Positions 25,329 through 35,043 of a stretch of DNA of 64,000 bases are shown here, one piece after another. The position numbers and the translations under genes were made by a program. A model generated the notes under the pieces. That model was not told the DNA's origin and searched no databases. It was given only the letters and a program-made list of their open reading frames with translations. The first letter of the stretch is position 1. Each line of letters opens with the position of its first letter. The DNA comes from Bacillota bacterium (lineage in GTDB: Bacteria; Bacillota; Clostridia; Acetivibrionales; DSM-27016): positions 1 through 64,000 of the forward strand of contig JAEWDM010000021.1 of the NCBI GenBank assembly GCA_023390115.1. Reading direction: 5' to 3'.

Positions 25329-26389
25329 AGTGCGCCGTAATAGCACTTACCCCAAATGGGGCCCGGCTGGCGCTTACCGTAAGCAGAGAGCTCGGCGCCT
25401 GTGCTTTTATAAAAAGCGGGCTATTGCCCTTTATACAGGATGAAGGCCCGCAAAATACAGATGTGAGGATGATTGAGGGGGATTTTAAGGCCTTTACGGG
25501 ATATCTGTTCCGGCATTACGACGCGCTTGTGTTTATAATGGCATGCGGCATTGTTGTGAGGTCAATAGCGCCGTATATCATTGACAAGGCCTCAGACCCG
25601 GCGGTGGTGGTAATGGACGAAAAATGCAGGTATGCCGTAAGCCTTTTGTCAGGGCATATTGGGGGTGCCAATATGCTTGCGCACAGGCTGGCCGGCAAAA
25701 CGGGAGCAGTTCCCGTGATAACCACTGCAACCGATATAAACGGACTGATTTCGTTAGATGCTTTTGCGGCACAAAATGATTGCGCAATAGAGAATATGCG
25801 GGAGCTTAAGCCAATAAGCTCAGCTCTTTTGAGGGGTGAGCCGGTGTCAATATACTCAGGGTATAAGCTCAAGGGTGATTTACCTTCCTGCGTTAAGATG
25901 TACAAGCCCGGCGGCGGTGAGTGTCCCGCCAATATGGTTGTGCTGTCGAGCCGCACCGATATTGAGGCCCGGGGAGAGAGAACCCTTTATATAAGGCCGA
26001 GAAGCCTTGTGCTGGGTGCGGGCTGCAGAAAGGGAACCTCAAGGGAGGCGTTTGAAGAGGCTGTCAGGGATTTTATGAACTGCAATAAAAGGAGCATGCT
26101 GTCATTAAAACGCCTTGCGACCATAGAATTAAAGAAAAATGAAAGATGCCTTGAGGAGTTTTGCAGGGATAAAGGCTTGGAATTGAAGGTAATACCAAAT
26201 AAGGATATAGCACAGATAGAGGATGAATTTCATGGCTCGGAATTCGTAAGGGAAAAAACAGGAGTGGCGGGTGTTGCAGAGCCGTGTGCAAGACTTGCGT
26301 GCCGGGCCGGGGAGCTTATATGCGGCAAGACCGTCTACAGTGGAATAACGCTTGCGCTTTGCCGGGAGGAGAGGGAATACTTAATATGA
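25325..26389 (+). CDS. cbiG: Cobalt-precorrin-5A hydrolase
   Basis: CbiG opens the lactone formed in ring contraction and releases acetaldehyde, the step that defines the oxygen-independent route. The N-terminal domain has FIMACGIVVRSIAPYI and the core LLSGHIGGANMLAHRLA, then ATDINGLISLDAFA. The C-terminal domain has VLGAGCRKGTS. Length is 354 residues. The end overlaps hemA in an ATGA arrangement. Confidence 0.95.
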   Translation: MKCAVIALTPNGARLALTVSRELGACAFIKSGLLPFIQDEGPQNTDVRMIEGDFKAFTGYLFRHYDALVFIMACGIVVRSIAPYIIDKASDPAVVVMDEKCRYAVSLLSGHIGGANMLAHRLAGKTGAVPVITTATDINGLISLDAFAAQNDCAIENMRELKPISSALLRGEPVSIYSGYKLKGDLPSCVKMYKPGGGECPANMVVLSSRTDIEARGERTLYIRPRSLVLGAGCRKGTSREAFEEAVRDFMNCNKRSMLSLKRLATIELKKNERCLEEFCRDKGLELKVIPNKDIAQIEDEFHGSEFVREKTGVAGVAEPCARLACRAGELICGKTVYSGITLALCREEREYLI

Positions 26390-27660
26390 ATATTTATGTC
26401 ACAGGAATAAACTACAAGACTACCCCAATACAGACACGTGAGCTTCTCAGCTTTAATAAGGATGAGAGAATACAGGCCCTAAAGCATGTTTTTAAGCTCG
26501 AGGGGGTAGAGGAATGCATACTGCTTTCCACCTGCAACAGGACTGAAATATACATCTATTCCCACACGGAGGGCTTTGACGCCGGACAGGCGCAGAATGC
26601 CCTGTGCGGTATAAAAGGGCTTGACATATATAATTTAAAAAAGTATTTCTATGTTTACGATGGAGTCAAGGCCGCAGGACATCTTTTTAATGTGGCAAGC
26701 GGCCTTGACTCTATGGTGCTGGGGGAGGATCAGATTCTCGGACAGGTGAAGGAAGCCTATGATATGGCGCTTGAGGCCCACACCAGCTCAAGTATACTCA
26801 ACACCCTTTTCAGGGAAGCCGTAACGGCTGCCAAAGAGGTAAAGACGAGCACCGGGCTGTCGCATGAGTCCTTGTCAATAGGATCTCTGGCGGCTAAGCT
26901 TTTGGAGGAGTCTTTTAAAGAGAGCCTTTCGGGGAAATGCGCCCTTGTCATAGGAACAGGCAAGATGGGCTTTATAGTATTTAAAAACCTGCTTTCCAAA
27001 GGCGTGGGCAAAATTTATGCCACCACCAGGGCTCATGGCACGAGCAGCGGCATACTGACGCAAATGCCGGGAGTTATAGCCATTGACTATGATAAAAGAT
27101 ACTCGGTGGTAAATGAGTGTGACATTGTTATAAGCTCTACCTCAAGCCCGCATTATACCTTGACGAGAGATATGGTAGAGAAAAATATTACCGTATTAAA
27201 GAAAAGGGTGTTTATCGATCTGGCTGTACCGAGGGATATGGATGAGCTGATTGGAGAGGTGGAGGGAATAAGCTGCTATAATATAGACAGCCTTAAATGC
27301 ATTTCCTTTAAAAACCTTGACAGGAGAATTGAGGAGGCTTCCAAGGCCAGACCCATCATAAGGGAATTTATAGAAAGGTATGAAAAGTGGTATGAGTTCA
27401 GAAGAGTGCTTCCGGAGGTTAAGCATATCCGTGAGCTTGTACAGCAGTCGGCTGAAGCGAAAATTGAAGGGGTAATCGGAAGGCTGAAGCAATCGGGTAA
27501 TGAGGATAAGGAAATGGTAAGAGCGGCAGTAAACAGTATTGTGGGTGATATAATAAACCGGTTTATATATAATGTCAGGGAGAATGCCTGCAATGAGGAC
27601 ATGAAGGTATATTTCAGATGCCTGGCGGAATCTATGAAAAGCAGCGGACAGGAGCCGTGA
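26386..27660 (+). CDS. hemA: Glutamyl-tRNA reductase
   Basis: HemA reduces glutamyl-tRNA to glutamate-1-semialdehyde, the first step of C5 tetrapyrrole synthesis. The active-site cysteine lies in ILLSTCNRTEIY near residue 50; substrate and NADPH regions are GLDSMVLGEDQILGQVK and ALVIGTGKMG. The C-terminal dimerisation helices follow. The start is ATG 26386 (MNIYVTGINYKTTP), matching the family; the open frame extends further 5' into cbiG. Its place between cbiG and cbiH ties precursor supply to cobalamin control. Length 424 residues is normal. Confidence 0.95.
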   Translation: MNIYVTGINYKTTPIQTRELLSFNKDERIQALKHVFKLEGVEECILLSTCNRTEIYIYSHTEGFDAGQAQNALCGIKGLDIYNLKKYFYVYDGVKAAGHLFNVASGLDSMVLGEDQILGQVKEAYDMALEAHTSSSILNTLFREAVTAAKEVKTSTGLSHESLSIGSLAAKLLEESFKESLSGKCALVIGTGKMGFIVFKNLLSKGVGKIYATTRAHGTSSGILTQMPGVIAIDYDKRYSVVNECDIVISSTSSPHYTLTRDMVEKNITVLKKRVFIDLAVPRDMDELIGEVEGISCYNIDSLKCISFKNLDRRIEEASKARPIIREFIERYEKWYEFRRVLPEVKHIRELVQQSAEAKIEGVIGRLKQSGNEDKEMVRAAVNSIVGDIINRFIYNVRENACNEDMKVYFRCLAESMKSSGQEP

Positions 27661-27661
27661 T

Positions 27662-28393
27662 ATGGGGAAAATATGCGTGGTGGGCATTGGGCCCGGAGAT
27701 ATGGAGAATATGACGTACAGGGCGGCAAAGGCTATAGAGGCGGCGGATATTGTTGTAGGCTACGGGGCATACATTGAGCTGATCCGGGATTACTTTCCGG
27801 AAAAGGAGTTTGTAAGCTCGGGTATGACAAGAGAGGTCCAGCGGTGCAGGATGGCGCTTCAAAAAGCGCAGAACGGCCTCAAGGTGGCTCTTGTGAGCAG
27901 CGGGGACAGCGGAATTTACGGTATGGCGGGGGTAATGCTTCAGGTGCTTAACGAATCGGGAAGCGCAATACCGGTTGAAATCATTCCGGGAGTAACCGCC
28001 GCAAGTGCCGGAGCCGCACTTTTAGGGGCTCCTCTCATGCATGATTTCGCCGTCATCAGCTTAAGCGATCTTTTGACGCCGTGGGAGCTGATATGCAGCA
28101 GAATAAGGCTTGCCTTGCAGGGGGATTTTGTGCTTTGCCTCTATAACCCCAGGAGCAAAAAAAGAAGCGGGTATATAGGCATTGCAAGGGAGATTGCTAT
28201 GGAATACAGAAGTCCGGAAACACCGGTGGGAATTGTGAGAAACGCGGGGAGGAAGAATGAAGGCTGTGAGATAACATCCCTTGAAGGTATGCTTGATTTT
28301 GAGATCGATATGTTTTCCACAGTGATAATAGGGAATTCAGCAACCTATGTCGAAAACGGGAGAATAATAACACCAAGGGGCTATGTGCTGTAA
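27662..28393 (+). CDS. cbiH: Cobalt-factor III (C17)-methyltransferase
   Basis: CbiH methylates C17 and drives ring contraction. Motifs are CVVGIGPGDMENMTYRA, VALVSSGDSGIYGMAG and VEIIPGVTAASAGAALLGAP, then LYNPRSKKRSGYI, which is typical for this subfamily. Length is 243 residues, the short form without the ferredoxin-like extension seen in some anaerobes. It starts one base after hemA. Confidence 0.95.
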   Translation: MGKICVVGIGPGDMENMTYRAAKAIEAADIVVGYGAYIELIRDYFPEKEFVSSGMTREVQRCRMALQKAQNGLKVALVSSGDSGIYGMAGVMLQVLNESGSAIPVEIIPGVTAASAGAALLGAPLMHDFAVISLSDLLTPWELICSRIRLALQGDFVLCLYNPRSKKRSGYIGIAREIAMEYRSPETPVGIVRNAGRKNEGCEITSLEGMLDFEIDMFSTVIIGNSATYVENGRIITPRGYVL

Positions 28394-28458
28394 GGTGCGT
28401 GGTAAAATCCTTGTTGCCGGATATAATAAGAAATCGGGAAGGGGCTTTGTATAAGGGT

Positions 28459-29244
28459 ATGCAGGATGTAATTGTTATAGCGGGTACCTCCGATGCCAGA
28501 CAAATTATAGCGGGGCTCGCGCGGAGGGGAATAAGGATTACGGCTACGGTGGCAACGGGCTTCGGCGGAAGCCTGATAGAGATGGGCCAGGGGGTTTCGG
28601 TGCTGGACGGCAGGCTTTGTGCCGGGGAAATGGCACGGCTTGTTGAGAAGACCGGTGCGAAATGCATTGTGGATGCATCCCACCCCTATGCGGCTGAGGC
28701 ATCCTCAAATGCAATAAGGGCATGCAGGCTTGCAAATGTCCCTTACTATAGATTTGAAAGAGCGTGTACCCTGACGGAAGACAAAAATATAATATGGGCC
28801 GGGGATTCTCGGCAAGCTGCTGAAAAGGCCGATGAGTTTGACGGGAATATATTTCTCACAGTGGGCAGCAATAATATAGAGGTATTTGCGGGAACAATAA
28901 GAAATCCTAAGCACAGGCTGTTTGCAAGGGTGCTTCCGCAGAGTGAGGTGATTTTAAGGTGTGAGCAGGCGGGCCTTGACGCATCTTCAATAATTGCTGT
29001 TAAGGGCCCTTTTAGCCGGGAGATGAATATTGAAATGCTGAAGCACTGCAAGGCTGCTGTTATGGTTGCAAAGGACAGCGGCGCCGAGGGAGGGACTCCC
29101 CAAAAGCTTCTGGCCTGCGCCGAGCTGGGCATACCTGTAATAATGGTCAGGCGCCCGGAGCTGGGATATATAAATAAGACGGGCAGTATTGACGAGCTGC
29201 TTGAGGCGGTAGTGAAAACAGCCGCACTGAAGGGGGGAGGCTAA
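28459..29244 (+). CDS. cbiJ: Cobalt-precorrin-6A reductase
   Basis: CbiJ reduces the C18-C19 double bond with NAD(P)H. The N-terminus MQDVIVIAGTSDARQIIAG matches the family opening (GGTSDSREI type), and VDASHPYAAEASSNA and VAKDSGAEGG are conserved. I choose the ATG at 28459 because homology begins there; an in-frame GTG at 28399 lies only six bases after the cbiH stop and has a poorly placed ribosome binding site. Length 261 residues. Confidence 0.9.
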   Translation: MQDVIVIAGTSDARQIIAGLARRGIRITATVATGFGGSLIEMGQGVSVLDGRLCAGEMARLVEKTGAKCIVDASHPYAAEASSNAIRACRLANVPYYRFERACTLTEDKNIIWAGDSRQAAEKADEFDGNIFLTVGSNNIEVFAGTIRNPKHRLFARVLPQSEVILRCEQAGLDASSIIAVKGPFSREMNIEMLKHCKAAVMVAKDSGAEGGTPQKLLACAELGIPVIMVRRPELGYINKTGSIDELLEAVVKTAALKGGG

Positions 29245-29245
29245 A

Positions 29246-29893
29246 ATGCCTGTTTTTCCTATGTTTGTAGATCTAAAAGGAAAAAGGTGCGTTGTAGTGG
29301 GAGGCGGAAATGTCGCTGAGAGAAAAATTGAGGCACTTATGGCTTTTGGGCCGGTTATTACTGTAGTAAGCCTGGATGCGGTGCATGAAATAGTACAATT
29401 GGCTGACATGGGACAGATAGACCTCGTCCTCAGAGAATACAGGGAGGAGGACTTGGAGCAGGCCTTTGTGGTTATTGCCGCGTCGGATGATGAAAGGATT
29501 AATGAGAGTATTTATAATAGCTGTGTCAAAAAGGGCATAATGGTAAATACGGTGGATGACCCGGAAAAGTGTACCTTTATATTCCCCGCAATTATAAGAA
29601 GGGGAGAGCTGGTGGTGGGCGTTTCTACCTCAGGCAGGTATCCGTCCATGTCTAAAAGGGTAAGACGGCATATTGGATCATCCATCCCCCGGTATTGGGG
29701 GGATGCCGTGGATTTACTGGAGCCGTTTAGAAGCAGGGCTAAGGAGAAAATAAAAAATGCCGAAAAGAGGAAAAGGGTATTGTATGAAATAATGGAGGAA
29801 GCATTAAGCTGCTATGAGAAGTATGAAAGGCAGCAGCTTTTGCTAAGGCTGGAGAGCATATTTGAGGGGTACGTGGATTATGAAAACGATTAG
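29246..29893 (+). CDS. sirC: Precorrin-2 dehydrogenase
   Basis: SirC oxidises precorrin-2 to sirohydrochlorin with NAD. The N-terminal Rossmann motif is CVVVGGGNVAERKIEAL, followed by VNTVDDPEKCTFIFPAI and GVSTSGRYPSMSKRVRRHI, as in the CysG/Met8p dehydrogenase domain. No methylase domain is attached; that activity is the CobA half of the gene two places downstream. The last 14 bases overlap hemC. Confidence 0.93.
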   Translation: MPVFPMFVDLKGKRCVVVGGGNVAERKIEALMAFGPVITVVSLDAVHEIVQLADMGQIDLVLREYREEDLEQAFVVIAASDDERINESIYNSCVKKGIMVNTVDDPEKCTFIFPAIIRRGELVVGVSTSGRYPSMSKRVRRHIGSSIPRYWGDAVDLLEPFRSRAKEKIKNAEKRKRVLYEIMEEALSCYEKYERQQLLLRLESIFEGYVDYEND

Positions 29894-30764
29894 AGTGGGT
29901 ACGCGCGAAAGCAGGCTGGCGATAGCGCAGAGCAGGCTGATAACCGAGCAGGTAAGGGCTAAGCTTCCGCAATATAATTTCCTGCTGGTCCCCATTAAAA
30001 CAAGGGGGGATTTGATTCTGGACAAGAGGCCGGATGAGTTAGGGGGAAAGGGGCTTTTTATAAAGGAGCTGGAAAATGCCCTTATGGATGGAAGAATAGA
30101 TATTGCCGTACACAGCGCAAAGGATATGCCGTCTCTGCTGCCTGACGGGCTGGTCATTGCCGCTGTCTCTAAAAGGGAGGACCCAAGGGATGTGCTTGTC
30201 GCAAGGAACGGCCAAAGGCTGGAGGAGCTTGGGGAAGGCTCTGTTATAGGCACAGGAAGCGTAAGAAGAGAGGTGCAGCTTTTGCAGAAGAACAGCCTGG
30301 TAACTGTCAGACCCCTTAGAGGAAATGTACTTACAAGGCTGGACAGCTTTACGGACGGACAATATGATGCAATCATGCTTGCTATGGCGGGGCTCAAGAG
30401 AATGGGCCTTCAGGATAGATGTACGCAGTGCTTTGAGGCTGAGGATTTCATACCCGCTGCAGGACAGGGTATTCTGGCCATCGAAGCCAGAAGGGGCTAC
30501 GATGCCTCTTATCTCATGGAAAGCGTTCACTGCGGGGAATCGGCTCTCTGCCTTAGTGCCGAAAGGGCATATATGCGGAGGCTTGACGGCGGCTGCAGCA
30601 AGCCTGTAGCAGCCCATGCCGTTATTGAGGGTGATGTGATGAGGGTTTACGGAATGTATGCGCCTGAAAATAAGATAGAGATGAGAAGGGAATGTATAGA
30701 GGGAAATAAGCAAAATGCCGAGGGCCTGGGCCAAAGGCTGGCGGAGCTTGTGTCAGGGAGATAG
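29880..30764 (+). CDS. hemC: Porphobilinogen deaminase
   Basis: HemC polymerises four porphobilinogens to hydroxymethylbilane. RVGTRESRLAIAQ is the canonical start, DELGGKGLFIKELE and AVHSAKDMPS follow, and the dipyrromethane-binding cysteine is in LDGGCSKPVAAHA. The ATG at 29880 inside the sirC end is chosen over an in-frame GTG at 29862. Length 294 residues. Confidence 0.95.
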   Translation: MKTIRVGTRESRLAIAQSRLITEQVRAKLPQYNFLLVPIKTRGDLILDKRPDELGGKGLFIKELENALMDGRIDIAVHSAKDMPSLLPDGLVIAAVSKREDPRDVLVARNGQRLEELGEGSVIGTGSVRREVQLLQKNSLVTVRPLRGNVLTRLDSFTDGQYDAIMLAMAGLKRMGLQDRCTQCFEAEDFIPAAGQGILAIEARRGYDASYLMESVHCGESALCLSAERAYMRRLDGGCSKPVAAHAVIEGDVMRVYGMYAPENKIEMRRECIEGNKQNAEGLGQRLAELVSGR

Positions 30765-30782
30765 AGAAGGAGGGCTGCAGGG

Positions 30783-32285
30783 TTGTCTGAAGGAAGGGTT
30801 TACATAATAGGAGCTGGTCCGGGAGACTGCAAATTAATGACGCTGAGGGCTGCGGAATGTATTGAGAGGGCTGATGTAATAGTCTATGACAGGCTTGTGG
30901 ACGATAAAGCCATAAGCCTGGCACGGCCGGAGGCCGAGCTTATATATGTGGGCAAAATGCCCCATTGCCATACCGTACCCCAGGAGGAGATAAACAGAAT
31001 ACTGGTGAGCAGAGCGGCAGAAGGTAAAAAGGTAGCCAGGGTTAAGGGCGGAGACCCTTTTGTGTTCGGAAGGGGCGCGGAGGAAGCGGAGGCCCTTTTC
31101 AGAGAAGGAATTGACTTTGAGATAATTCCCGGTGTGACATCCGCCGTTTCTGTCCCTGCCTATGCCGGAATACCCGTTACCCACAGGGACTATTCATCCT
31201 CACTGCACATTATAACGGGGCATGAGAGCGGGGATGGGCAGGGAGGGAAAATTAATTATGAGCTGCTTGCGGGACTTGAGGGTACTATGGTGTTTCTCAT
31301 GGGAGTGAAAAGCCTCCCGGATATAACTGCGTCGCTTATGAAATACGGAAAGGATGCGTCCACTCCGGCAGCCGTAATAGAAAACGGCACTACCGCACGT
31401 CAGAGGATGGTGTGCGGAACGCTTGGAGATATATGCCGGGTTGCGTCGGAGTCGGAGATACAATCCCCTGCGGTAGCTGTAATAGGCAGAGTGGTGGAGC
31501 TGAAGGACAGGCTGAAATGGTTCGGCAAGGGGCCTCTTGCGGGAAAGAGGGTGCTTGTTACACGTTCAGGATATCAGGCAAGCATGCTGTCGAAGAAAAT
31601 AGAGGAGCTTGGGGGAGAGGCAATAGAGCTTCCCGCAATAAGAATAGAGGAAGCCGGGGAGCCGGAGGCTTTGGATGCTGTGCTTGAAAGGCTTGGAGAA
31701 TACCGTTGGCTGGTATTTACAAGCACAAACGGAGTGAGCTTCTTTCTTAAAGGAATGAGGGAAAAAGGAATAGATATAAGGACAATGGCGGGAATAAGGC
31801 TGTGCGCCGTGGGCGGGGCGACTGCCGCAGAGCTTGCGGAAAACGGTCTTAATGCCGATTACATTCCTGAGCATTACACCACGGAGGAGCTTGCAAAAGG
31901 TCTGGCAGACATGGTTAAGCCGGGAGAAAGGGTTCTTCTTGCCAGAGCGGATATAGCGGGAGACGGGCTTTCTCAGGTACTTGCGGATAACGGAATAGAA
32001 TATGACGATGTGGCAGTATACAGGACTGTAATTCCGGATGAGAGAAGCAGCCGCGCAATGGAGCTTTTGGAAAGCGGAGGTATTGATTATATTACGTTCA
32101 CAAGCTCCTCGACGGTAAACGGCTTTGTGAGGATGGCAGGGACGCAGAAAGCAGGGGATGCAAGGGTGGTATGCATAGGCCCTGTAACTGCTGAGGCTGC
32201 ACGCAGGCAAGGGATTGACGTGTGGGCGGTGGCTGATAAATGCACTATAGACGGGTTAGTGGACGCACTGGTTGGAGGACTATGA
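30783..32285 (+). CDS. cobA-hemD: Uroporphyrinogen-III methyltransferase / uroporphyrinogen-III synthase fusion
   Basis: Residues 1 to about 245 form the SUMT (CobA) domain, which makes precorrin-2: YIIGAGPGDCKLMTLRAAE, ARVKGGDPFVFGRGAEEA and VIPGVTSA-like IIPGVTSAVSVPAYAGIP. Residues about 255-500 form HemD, which closes uroporphyrinogen III: VLVTRSGYQASMLSKKIEE, WLVFTSTNGVSFF and ITFTSSSTVNGF. The fusion is common in Clostridia. It starts with TTG ten bases after AAGGAGG. Confidence 0.95.
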   Translation: MSEGRVYIIGAGPGDCKLMTLRAAECIERADVIVYDRLVDDKAISLARPEAELIYVGKMPHCHTVPQEEINRILVSRAAEGKKVARVKGGDPFVFGRGAEEAEALFREGIDFEIIPGVTSAVSVPAYAGIPVTHRDYSSSLHIITGHESGDGQGGKINYELLAGLEGTMVFLMGVKSLPDITASLMKYGKDASTPAAVIENGTTARQRMVCGTLGDICRVASESEIQSPAVAVIGRVVELKDRLKWFGKGPLAGKRVLVTRSGYQASMLSKKIEELGGEAIELPAIRIEEAGEPEALDAVLERLGEYRWLVFTSTNGVSFFLKGMREKGIDIRTMAGIRLCAVGGATAAELAENGLNADYIPEHYTTEELAKGLADMVKPGERVLLARADIAGDGLSQVLADNGIEYDDVAVYRTVIPDERSSRAMELLESGGIDYITFTSSSTVNGFVRMAGTQKAGDARVVCIGPVTAEAARRQGIDVWAVADKCTIDGLVDALVGGL

Positions 32286-32300
32286 GGGAGGTGCTGCTTT

Positions 32301-33266
32301 ATGGATATAATTAAGAGGCCCAGGAGACTGAGGGCGGGAGAGGGAATTAGAAGGCTGGTGAGAGAAACCAGGCTTTCGGCGGAAGAGCTGATTTACCCAG
32401 TATTTGTTGTTGAAGGGGAGGGTATTAAAAGGGAAATTCCCTCTATGCCGGGGGTATACCATTTTTCGGCAGACTGCCTGATGCGGGAGCTTGAGGAGGT
32501 GCAGAGCCTTGGAATTCCCGGGGTACTGCTTTTTGGAGTTACGAATAAAAAGGACGAGGTGGGAAGCGGGGCATACGACGAGAATGGAGTTGTGCAGACA
32601 GCGCTTAGGCAATGCAAAAGGGATTTTTCCCAAATGCTTTTCATGGCAGACATATGCCTTTGCGAATACACAAGCCACGGGCATTGCGGCGTTGTGCGGG
32701 ACGGACATGTTTTAAATGACCCTTCGGTGGAGCTCATTGTTAAGGCGGCGCTTAGCTGTGCCCATGCCGGTGCCGATATTGTCGCGCCCTCCGACATGAT
32801 GGACGGCAGGGTGGGGGAGATAAGAAAAGCACTGGACATCAAAGGCTTTACCGATAAAGCAATAATGGCATACAGCGCAAAATATTCCTCTGCCTTTTAC
32901 GGGCCGTTCAGGGATGCGGCGTGCTCAAAGCCTGCCTTCGGGGACAGAAGGGGTTATCAGATGGACTACTGCAACAGAAAAGAGGCTGTGAGGGAGGTGC
33001 AGCTTGATATAGACGAGGGTGCCGATATTATAATGGTAAAGCCTGCACTGGCCTATCTTGACATTATAAGGGATATCAGCGACAGATTTGATGTGCCTGT
33101 TGCCGCGTATAATGTCAGCGGAGAGTATTCAATGATAAAGGCGGCGGCACAGAAGGGCTGGATTGATGAGAGGGCCGCCGTGACAGAGTCGGTGACGGCT
33201 ATAAGGCGTGCCGGAGCGGGAATAATTATTACCTATTTTGCAAAGCAGCTTGCACAGTGGATTTAA
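32301..33266 (+). CDS. hemB: Delta-aminolevulinic acid dehydratase (porphobilinogen synthase)
   Basis: HemB joins two aminolevulinates to porphobilinogen. The catalytic lysines are in IMAYSAKYSSAFYGPFRDAA and DIIMVKPALAYLDII. ICLCEYTSHGHCG carries the three cysteines of the zinc-dependent type. Length is 321 residues. It is followed by an 87-bp gap with a 20-bp palindrome before hemL. Confidence 0.96.
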   Translation: MDIIKRPRRLRAGEGIRRLVRETRLSAEELIYPVFVVEGEGIKREIPSMPGVYHFSADCLMRELEEVQSLGIPGVLLFGVTNKKDEVGSGAYDENGVVQTALRQCKRDFSQMLFMADICLCEYTSHGHCGVVRDGHVLNDPSVELIVKAALSCAHAGADIVAPSDMMDGRVGEIRKALDIKGFTDKAIMAYSAKYSSAFYGPFRDAACSKPAFGDRRGYQMDYCNRKEAVREVQLDIDEGADIIMVKPALAYLDIIRDISDRFDVPVAAYNVSGEYSMIKAAAQKGWIDERAAVTESVTAIRRAGAGIIITYFAKQLAQWI

Positions 33267-33279
33267 TAACAACGGGGTG

Positions 33280-33299
33280 GAGGATATAATTATATCCTC
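33280..33299. repeat. 20-bp perfect palindrome between hemB and hemL
   Basis: GAGGATATAATTATATCCTC is perfectly self-complementary. It lies 14 bp after the hemB stop inside the long gene run. It may be an operator, part of an internal promoter, or an mRNA processing hairpin. No T run follows, so it is not a classical terminator. Confidence 0.5.
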
Positions 33300-33353
33300 T
33301 GCGCAGAGAAATTATATTTGAATACATAATAAAATAAGGGCGGTGAAGAGCTA

Positions 33354-34640
33354 ATGGATAATGCGAGGTCGGAAGAGCTGTTTGAGATGGCAAAAATGAT
33401 AATACCCGGAGGGGTTAACAGCCCTGTAAGGGCTTTTAGGCCGGTGGGCTTGAATCCCCCGTTTATTCTCAAGGCAAAGGGATCAAAAATTTTTGACGCC
33501 GACGGCAACAGGTATATTGATTACGTGTGCTCCTGGGGGCCCATGATACTGGGCCATGCAAGGGATGAGGTAGTAGAGGCGATGAAGAAGGCGGCAGAGG
33601 ACGGGTCAAGCTACGGTGCGCCGACAGAGAAGGAGGTTGTGCTGGCACAAATGATTTGTGACGCTGTGCCCTCGATTGAAATGGTGAGGATGGTAAACTC
33701 CGGCACTGAAGCCGTTATGAGTGCCGTAAGGCTTGCAAGGGCATATACCGGAAGGGATATAATAATAAAATTTGAGGGCTGCTACCACGGGCATTGGGAC
33801 GGGCTTCTTGTTAAGGCCGGCTCGGGTGCGCTTACCACAGGTGTTCCCGACAGCCCGGGAGTGCCAGCGGATTATGTTAAAAGCACTGTGACCGCCTGCT
33901 ATAATGATTGCCTGGAGCTTGAGGAGATTTTTTCGGGCATCGGGGGCAGGGTGGCGGCAGTCATCGTAGAGCCTGTTGCGGGCAATATGGGGCTTGTGCC
34001 TCCTGATATTGAGTTTCTGAGGCTTTTGAGAAGATTAACGACGGAATACGGCTCAATTTTAATATTTGATGAGGTAATAACGGGCTTCAGGGTGTCTTAC
34101 GGCGGTGCTCAGGAGTACTATGGAGTATTGCCGGATATTACAACGCTTGGCAAGATTATAGGCGGGGGAATGCCTGTGGGCGCATATGGGGGCAGGAGGG
34201 ATATAATGAAGCTGGTGTCTCCGTCCGGCCCTGTCTACCAGGCGGGTACGCTGTCGGGCAATCCCGTGGCCATGTCGGCGGGCATAAAAACCCTTGAAAT
34301 ATTAAGAGACAACCCGTCAATATACAGCGAAACAGATAAAAAGGCAGAAAGGCTTGAAATAGCGTTTAACAGCTCTGCCGCAAAGTATTCGGTTCCTCTG
34401 AGGGTAAACAGAGTGGGGTCTGCTCTCAGCCCGTTTTTTGCACGGCAGCCGGTAAGGGACTTCAAAACCGCAGTGAAAAGCGATATAGGGCGGTTTGCGG
34501 AGTATTTCAGGGCAATGCTGCGAAACGGTATATATATCCCGCCGTCACAGTTTGAAACAATGTTTGTGTCCTATGCACATACCGACAAGAACATAAGAAT
34601 GACGGAGGAGGCCATCAATGCGGCATTCTCAGGGCTTTAA
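33354..34640 (+). CDS. hemL: Glutamate-1-semialdehyde 2,1-aminomutase
   Basis: HemL converts glutamate-1-semialdehyde to aminolevulinate with PLP. The PLP lysine is in TLGKIIGGGMPVGAYGG near residue 265; MIPGGVNSPVRAF near the start and FDEVITGFR are conserved. Length 428 residues is normal. The ATG follows GGGCGGTGAAGAG. It completes the C5 branch together with hemA of the same locus. Confidence 0.96.
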   Translation: MDNARSEELFEMAKMIIPGGVNSPVRAFRPVGLNPPFILKAKGSKIFDADGNRYIDYVCSWGPMILGHARDEVVEAMKKAAEDGSSYGAPTEKEVVLAQMICDAVPSIEMVRMVNSGTEAVMSAVRLARAYTGRDIIIKFEGCYHGHWDGLLVKAGSGALTTGVPDSPGVPADYVKSTVTACYNDCLELEEIFSGIGGRVAAVIVEPVAGNMGLVPPDIEFLRLLRRLTTEYGSILIFDEVITGFRVSYGGAQEYYGVLPDITTLGKIIGGGMPVGAYGGRRDIMKLVSPSGPVYQAGTLSGNPVAMSAGIKTLEILRDNPSIYSETDKKAERLEIAFNSSAAKYSVPLRVNRVGSALSPFFARQPVRDFKTAVKSDIGRFAEYFRAMLRNGIYIPPSQFETMFVSYAHTDKNIRMTEEAINAAFSGL

Positions 34641-34676
34641 GGAAATAACAGATTAAAGAAAGGCAGGGTTTTTACA

Positions 34677-35036
34677 ATGAACAGTATATTAATCTTAGCG
34701 CATGGGAGTCAGATAAAGGAGACAGAGGCAATAGTAGATTCCCTTGTGGAAAAGGTAAAAAAAAGGACAGGCTCGGAGCTTGTGCAAGCGGCGTACCTGC
34801 AATTTTCTGAGCAGGATCTTGAAAGCGGAATCCGGCAGCTTTCGGACAAGGGGGCGGACAGCATAAAGGTAGTGCCCATGTTTATTTTTGACGGGGTGCA
34901 TGTCACACAGGACATTCCGGGTGAGCTGGAGGAAATAAGGGCCAGATACCCCGATATTAAAATTAATCTGAGCAGGCATATAGGAGACGATGACAGGCTG
35001 GCGGATATAATCACCGACAGGGCGGCTTCGATTTAA
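34677..35036 (+). CDS. cbiX: Sirohydrochlorin cobaltochelatase, short form
   Basis: The 119-residue protein is the small (CbiX-S) chelatase, which works as a homodimer and inserts Co2+ into sirohydrochlorin early in the anaerobic pathway. Metal-binding histidines are visible in LILAHGSQ and in FIFDGVHVTQDIP. No histidine-rich tail is present. It is followed by a 90-bp gap with two repeat elements before cbiA. Confidence 0.92.
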   Translation: MNSILILAHGSQIKETEAIVDSLVEKVKKRTGSELVQAAYLQFSEQDLESGIRQLSDKGADSIKVVPMFIFDGVHVTQDIPGELEEIRARYPDIKINLSRHIGDDDRLADIITDRAASI

Positions 35037-35043
35037 CCGTAAC

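Noticed and set aside
29862..29880. Earlier GTG start for hemC
   Set aside because: The family N-terminus and start (MKTIRVGTRES) fit ATG 29880; the GTG adds residues not seen in homologues.
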